From NCBI GenBank assembly GCA_030710605.1, contig CP092886.1:56201956-56265955 (forward strand): DNA of 64,000 nucleotides. The letters run 5' to 3'. The position numbers were made by a program, and so were the translations under genes. How positions within the stretch are numbered: the stretch's first letter is position 1; each line of letters opens with the position of its first letter. This document shows, piece after piece, positions 59,093-64,000 of this stretch. This stretch comes from Cordylochernes scorpioides. Lineage: Eukaryota > Arthropoda > Arachnida > Pseudoscorpiones > Chernetidae. Under the pieces are notes generated by a model that did not search any database, was not told the origin of the DNA, and saw only the letters and a list, made by a program, of their open reading frames with translations.

Positions 59093-59132
59093 TGCGCCAT
59101 TTTTCTTTTTACGTAACAATATCATTTATATC

Positions 59133-59409
59133 ACCAATATTTCAGTTGGCTGAACGTTAACCTTTATCAATGTATTATAACATATTAATGTATTGGCGTT
59201 GCTGCTTGAGAGATTTGGGAAGACGAACATAGTTTCCATCAACCGTTTTTTAATTCATCATTATCTTCCTAGAGCCTCCTAAACTGAAAATTTATACAAA
59301 TTTTAAACGTTACTTTTTAAAATAAAAAATCATTAAATTTTAATGGCGTTCAGCCAACGTAATGTAATGCCTCGATAAAGGTTGGCGTTCGGCCAGCCGA
59401 AATATTGGC
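59133..59409. repeat. Repeat with ~37-bp inverted ends
   Basis: ACCAATATTTCAGTTGGCTG, AACGTTAACCTTTATC (59133-59169) is the inverse of GATAAAGGTTGGCGTTCGGC, CAGCCGAAATATTGGC (59372-59409) with about five mismatches. The interior (59205-59345) repeats 53193-53300. A non-autonomous element of unknown class. Confidence 0.7.
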
Positions 59410-61140
59410 AAAATAAATATTTTATTAAATCCAATATATGCCTTTTTTTATCTAATTATTAAGTATGGATTGCTCTATTTTCAAAACAAATATATATATA
59501 TATATTCTTAAAACATCACATTTTTTGTTGGCATTTGAGAAGTAGAGACGTATCTTGTACTTGTGAGATTATGTATGCACATGTTTACTCGTGTGCAGAG
59601 TTGTTTGAGTGCGCTCACACATGTGCGAATATTTATATGCATGATATAAATAGACTAGTATCAGTGCATGTATATTATGTTCTCTTTAAAAAAACCTTAA
59701 TGAAGACCAATTATACGTTATTTTTTATATTTTTCTAGTTTGAAAGAACGAAAGGTTTTCGGAAAATGTCCCTTTCTTTGCTCAGATACACATATGTTGA
59801 GAGACTATATAGTGTAATTAATATTTAAATATGTTAATTTAGATGAGTAATATTTATATTCACTAATTGGATTACTCTAAGTTAAATTTAATTATATTCC
59901 AGACTTATGAAATTATAATATTTATTTTAAAAAGTTTATAAATTTAAAAAACGTGTTTATAGTATTGTGTGTGCATAATTTCACATTTAATTTGATGGAA
60001 TGTGGGTTGTGGACAGAGATAATGCTCCCATTTGTGTGAGTGTGAACGGATGCACGAAGAGGCGTGCTGGCTAGGTTACTTTGTATGATGCCTTTCTGAT
60101 TTCTCCTCTCTTTAAATTCAAATCGGCTCCCTTCCTGCTTAAACAAATCAATAGCTGCATTAAGGAAACGGTCCTCCAGGACCCTAGGGAGCCCGTGGCT
60201 AATGAACGGCGCGCTATGCTGAGGTCGATGCGGAGGCAGGCTGGGACAAGATGAATCGCTCGACTCTCCATTTTCCAACGCAATTTGACTTCGGTAAACA
60301 ATATTGGATTGCACCGTCCAGAAATCACAGTCATCACCCTGGCATTCCTGGACCTGCCGATGGGAAAAATGACCAAGATAATCCATTTGATTTGAGGAAA
60401 TAGCTCGTGATGTGATAGGCGCTCAAGTTACCTCGTCGCCCCACTATCAACTTCGGACCGACAACACTTATTATAACACCTCGTGAACAGCTGTCATTGG
60501 CTAGATTTATCTCCAGGCCATTGGAAAGCGTCCCTGGATCAGGTTCCTCCAATAGAAGTAGAGAGTGTTCAAAGTAATATGATCTATATTTAGATCTGTA
60601 ATATCAACGTTTATCTTTTATGAAATCATTTCTGTATATTTTCATAGTTTTACTATGATTTTTACATAATTACGCATTAATTTGCAATATCGTTCTTATA
60701 TATTCATATCTGCTCTCACCAAATTATTATTATATTAAATTGATTTTTATATATCGCGTCATATATAAGAGGTGAGCATATAGTTTGAACACCTGGGGGA
60801 CAATAGAGCCGTTGCAATGCTACCTCAGTGTGAAGTGTGTCGGACGAGTCGGTGCATACTCGGGTCATTAACAAAGCTACAAGCTCTGGCACATTTGTAA
60901 GTGCAAAGTCGAACTGCTTTTACATGTGTAGACATGTGGTGCACTAACAGTAAAAAAAGCAGTCGCTAACTACCCACCATGATTATCATGGCCTGCACCA
61001 CGTGTACTAAGGATAAGCAAAAAAAAAGTTACAAGAACAGCTTTGGCAAAATTTACATATATATATTTTAACCATATATTTTGCCTAGCCACTTTACCAG
61101 ATAAACACCTCTTTGGTAAATCCTATTTATGGATCTTTTG
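59410..61140. other. Non-genic stretch with a unique-looking island
   Basis: Mostly AT-rich. An island of balanced composition at 60060-60550 has no coding similarity I recognise on either strand, though minus-strand ORFs cross it. Another more balanced patch is at 60780-61020. Confidence 0.5.
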
Positions 61141-61159
61141 TGGATTGCATGAAATCAAA

Positions 61160-61340
61160 GGCCACCCTGGACTGACGAGGGCCAATAGCCCGAAACCACG
61201 ATCTCTAGGTGCACGTTATCTGAAGTTGTTATTGTGCCTTTGTCCCCGACACGAGTTCTATACTTTGTACAGAGGGTCAAGAGATGGCGCTTAGTTTTAC
61301 CGTCTATTTTGACGGGAGAGGTGACATTCTTATACTCACT
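61160..61340 (+). repeat. Retroelement 3'-tail-like sequence
   Basis: CCTGGACTGACGAGGGCCAA, TAGCCCGAAACCACGATCTC has a 4-bp GC stem (GGGC-CAATA-GCCC) between CTGACGA and GAAAC, like the 3' tails of several LINE/SINE families, followed by about 130 bp of balanced sequence. The family is not identified. Confidence 0.4.
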
Positions 61341-61999
61341 GTATTGTATATATATAGTAGTCAAAAATATATTTTTAAAATGACACATTTCAGACGAAAC
61401 ATTTGTGCAACCACACGTAAAAAGAGCACCGGTATAAATTTAGCTAAATACAGCTGCGCAATTTCTATTCCAAACAAATCCAACTGTATATTTCCACAAA
61501 GCTAAAAACTCGGGGAAAATTCTTATTTATTTAAGAAATAAAACAAAGCGACCTTATTTTACATTCCAATAGCAACGTCAACTTTATATTAGTTATGCAT
61601 TTAGGTCTAATACAAACTTGTCCAGACAAGCATTTTCCTTAAACCTTTCTCGGGACGTGACGCGGGTGCCAACGCCGGCATTAATATATCGCTGGCCGGC
61701 GGTGTTTACCCCCCGTGTAATTATACCGCATGGAAATTTCCTCCTACCTTTAATTCTTTTCCTTCAAAAACTCAACTTCCAAAATGAGTTTTTCTTTAAT
61801 TTCTTTCTAACTTACTCTTTTCTTTTTTCAAAGTATTCTATTTTCATATTAAAGGCAAGGTATTATATTCCTTGTAGTTGTAACAAAGAAATGTTAGCGG
61901 TTTTGTTGTACAATATTAAAATGGTGCAGTTAAAGAAAATTACCAATATCCAGGCGTGATATACATTACCAGCTGTGTATAATACAAGATTATATATTG
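61341..61999. other. Non-genic stretch
   Basis: AT-rich with a short balanced patch at 61640-61740. Nothing recognised. Confidence 0.5.
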
Positions 62000-62207
62000 G
62001 TTCTCTCACATTCCTACAACCCACGAGATAATAATGGGGAGCCTTATAACAATTCTGTACGTAGAGGTTATGTTGAGGAGTTATCTCGAAGTCCACGACA
62101 TACCTCCTCAACATAACTTCTTCGTACAGAGTCGTTATAAGGCTGCCCATTATTATCTCCTGGGTAGTAGGAATGTGAGAGAATGTATGTCGTGGGCTTC
62201 GAGATAC
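62000..62207. repeat. Interleaved inverted repeats A-B-A'-B'
   Basis: A (62000-62080, TTCTCTCACATTCCTACAAC ... TTATGTTGAGGAG) is the inverse of A' (62104-62184), about 90% over 81 bp. B (62082-62103, TATCTCGAAGTCCACGACAT) in the loop is the inverse of B' (62185-62207), which lies outside A'. The overlapping plus and minus ORFs code nearly the same peptide because of the inversion and are not genes. Confidence 0.92.
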
Positions 62208-62476
62208 TTCTTTTGGGCCATTTCAAAATGAGATGAAACATTCTTAGAGAAATCCCAATTTTGAATACACGTATATAAATCAGGTATAAAATGAAGTGCT
62301 TACAGAAAATATGCATACATACTAAACTAGAGAGACACTTTATACGTACATTTATAGAGATCCGGGGAGGCTCCCCATGCAACAAAGATCCTCCTCCTCT
62401 ATAAAATCAAAAGGACTTCGATGATCCCATTCACTTCCAAAGTTAGGTAAATTGATAGATTCGCGATTTTCTTGGT

Positions 62477-63275
62477 TGACAGGGTACAAGACAATTTCTT
62501 ACGGAGACTTCTAAATTTACCCAGATATACTCCTGGTTTTATTCTACGTATGGAGTGCGGAAGAACGTCACTGGGAGTTACGGTGCTGAAACTTACACTC
62601 GGGTTCTGGCTTAAAATTCTAAAAATGAACAGCAGCCGACTCCCCCATATATGCTTAGCTCAACTATATGAGATATCAAGAAATAGAAATATATATATTG
62701 GACTTGCGGAAAGTTTGGCCAACATACTCAACTCAACAGGATTTTCTTGGTTAATTAACTGCAACGATGCAAGGATTATCCGGCAAGAAAAACCTTTAAT
62801 AACTAAAATTGCAATAGAACAATCTATTCAAAGTGACCAGGCAAAAATAGATAATTCTAAATTCTACCCTCACTATAAGTATTTACACAGTTCATTCCGA
62901 ATTGAAAACTATTTACTTAGCAACTTTCCATTCCCAGTAAAACGCTATATCGCACAACAGAGAATACTATATTCGTTTTTCAAGGAAAACCATACAAACA
63001 TTTTCAAAGAGGGTGATAAGATTTGTGATCTCTGCAAAGAAAATATGGAAACTGAACTATCTCATTATATCTATGAATGCCAAAATATTAGTGAGGAGAG
63101 AAGGACATTCTTTTCAATGGTAGACACCAGCCAACTTAGGTCAATCCAAATGATGTTAACCAGTGCCCAAACAAGCAGACTAGTTGCTCAGGCCCTATAT
63201 AATTTTTACAAGGCAGTAGGTGTAAAGATGGAGAAAAGAGAACTTGGAAGCTATTGTTCTTACTCCTCAGAATGA
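62477..63275 (+). pseudogene. LINE ORF2 C-terminal third
   Basis: An open frame of about 265 residues continues from the truncation point to TGA at 63273-63275 without breaks. FLRRLLNLPRYTPGFILRME matches the post-RT region of many CR1/L2- and jockey-like LINEs. ICDLCKENMETELSHYIYEC is the C-terminal C-X2-C-X9-H-X4-C motif. Endonuclease and RT domains are missing, and no start codon of its own is likely. The intact frame implies a fairly recent insertion. Confidence 0.85.
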
Positions 63276-63455
63276 TGACGAAACATCGAGGGGTCGACCT
63301 TTCACATTAAATCTTACTTTTCCTTATTACTAATAATTGTATATAGTTGCGGAACTACTGGTTTCCTGTGCTGCTCTTTTTCTGATATTGCACCTTGTAC
63401 GGAGAATCTGTATAAGACTAATGTCTTAATAAAGGCTTTGTGTGTGTGTGTGTGT
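62477..63455 (+). mobile_element. 5'-truncated LINE of a second family, with target-site duplications
   Basis: A LINE 3' segment ends in AATAAAGGCTT and (TG)n. It is flanked by GATTCGCGATTTTCTTGGT (62458-62476) and GATTCGCGATTTTTTGGT (63456-63473), an ~18-bp duplication differing by one base. Truncation at the 5' end and a simple-repeat tail are typical of target-primed reverse transcription. It is AT-rich, unlike LINE copies 1 and 2. Confidence 0.88.
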
Positions 63456-63473
63456 GATTCGCGATTTTTTGGT

Positions 63474-64000
63474 AGCGATGATTGCCAGTTCATTACCAGT
63501 GAATATCCAGACGTTGGAGGCGTTAAAATATTTGGAAGTACTCCAGGATGACAGGTGGTTGCAGGTCCAATGGTGGCTATGTTGTTAGAGAGTGAGAAGC
63601 TAGCTCCAGTTGGAATTCTAAGGTAACAACGACCAAATGGGAACCAAAGCTGCGGATTGCTACTGCGTAGAACATTTATTTTATGGTAACAACCAAGCTC
63701 TCTCTCTCTATCTGTTTCCGAATTAAATATTTCTTTGTATAAATTATATTTGACTAATCTAATAAATATTTATAAAAGTTTCAAGATCAACCCTTCCTCG
63801 AAACACTTACATATAAATAACACATAAGATATCACGTCAGACCAATATCGTTATTTATCTCCGTTATTTACCACAGGCAACAGTTCCATACACGTGTGAT
63901 ATCGACAAACCTCAAAGATATGTAAAAAACATAAAGTTCGCACATAGATAAAGATTTTCTAGTTACTAGGTCCTGCTACTGCAGGCCATTCAATTTGTAC
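63474..64000. other. Non-genic stretch
   Basis: GGTAACAACGACCAAATGGG (63622 on) is partly echoed by GGTAACAACCAAG (63685 on), enclosing about 60 bp; otherwise no gene or repeat is recognised to the window end. Confidence 0.5.

Larger units (their letters stand above)
58622..59117 (-). mobile_element. Probable solo LTR with a heat-shock-type promoter
   Basis: On the minus strand the order is TGTTACGTAAAAAG, a heat-shock element, inverted CCAAT boxes, a TATA box (GTATATATAGGG), about 270 nt of GC-balanced sequence holding a second strong heat-shock element, AATAAAG, and an end near GTACCCACGGAAGTTATTC. Promoter plus polyadenylation signal within ~500 bp with no gene is the layout of an LTR (U3-R-U5). 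No internal retroelement sequence is attached on either side, so it would be a solo LTR. I could not fix the exact ends or a target duplication. The alternative is a displaced promoter and leader of a host heat-shock gene, but no chaperone coding sequence follows. Confidence 0.6.

Noticed and set aside
60071-60552. Minus-strand ORFs (up to 154 codons) in the 60.1-60.5 kb island
   Set aside because: Three overlapping frames are equally open, composition is not codon-like, and no motif is recognised.
61863-62385. ORFs on both strands near 62.0 kb
   Set aside because: They code the same peptide in both directions because of the inverted repeat, so they are not evidence of a gene.

Overview
This is a eukaryotic, almost certainly invertebrate, stretch of repeat-rich intergenic DNA. 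The unique sequence is AT-rich. There are no operons, Shine-Dalgarno sites or dense bacterial-type genes. The coding material is retroelement and DNA-transposon protein. The gypsy pol segments and the unnamed transposon protein at 40.9-42.1 kb look most like arthropod, perhaps chelicerate, elements; that is an impression from memory, not a search result. I could not identify a complete host gene.

Layout, left to right. 1-1179 is the 5' part of a non-LTR retrotransposon (LINE copy 1, minus strand) joined to a 58-bp minisatellite. 4.3-8.5 kb is a dead Ty3/gypsy element (minus strand) cut by a 100-N gap. 8.9-11.0 kb is a ~107-bp tandem array with alternating unit lengths. A 33-nt U2 snRNA fragment lies at 11.9 kb. 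13.1-25.9 kb is a large 75-bp satellite of about 170 units with clear higher-order structure. 28.0-29.4 kb is a 74-bp array. 32.3-33.0 kb is a fold-back element, 34.1-35.1 kb a Tigger/pogo-like element, 38.0-39.1 kb a ~148-bp array, 40.5-42.7 kb an unclassified DNA transposon with long inverted ends, 43.5 kb a long palindrome, 45.9 kb a MITE, 47.3-47.8 kb a 64-bp array, 49.0-51.1 kb a 46-bp array and 52.0-52.7 kb a ~32-bp array. 53.3-58.6 kb is a nearly full-length LINE (copy 2, plus strand) with an intact 1141-residue ORF2, bounded on both sides by (CA)n. Just beyond it, 58.6-59.1 kb is a promoter-like, probable solo LTR carrying heat-shock elements, CCAAT boxes and a TATA box on the minus strand. 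Another palindrome lies at 62.0 kb and a 5'-truncated LINE with target-site duplications at 62.5-63.5 kb.

The only gene that looks able to make a full-length enzyme is ORF2 of LINE copy 2 (endonuclease plus reverse transcriptase). Its ORF1 has lost its start codon and carries a frameshift. Everything else coding is degraded.

The most interesting points are: both LINE copies joined at their 5' ends to CACAC runs, suggesting a microsatellite-targeted family; the heat-shock-element LTR; the satellite's higher-order structure; an orphan transposon protein family; and a recurring TGANGA-stem-GAAA motif in several repeats that resembles part of a hammerhead ribozyme core but, as far as I can fold it, never completes one.
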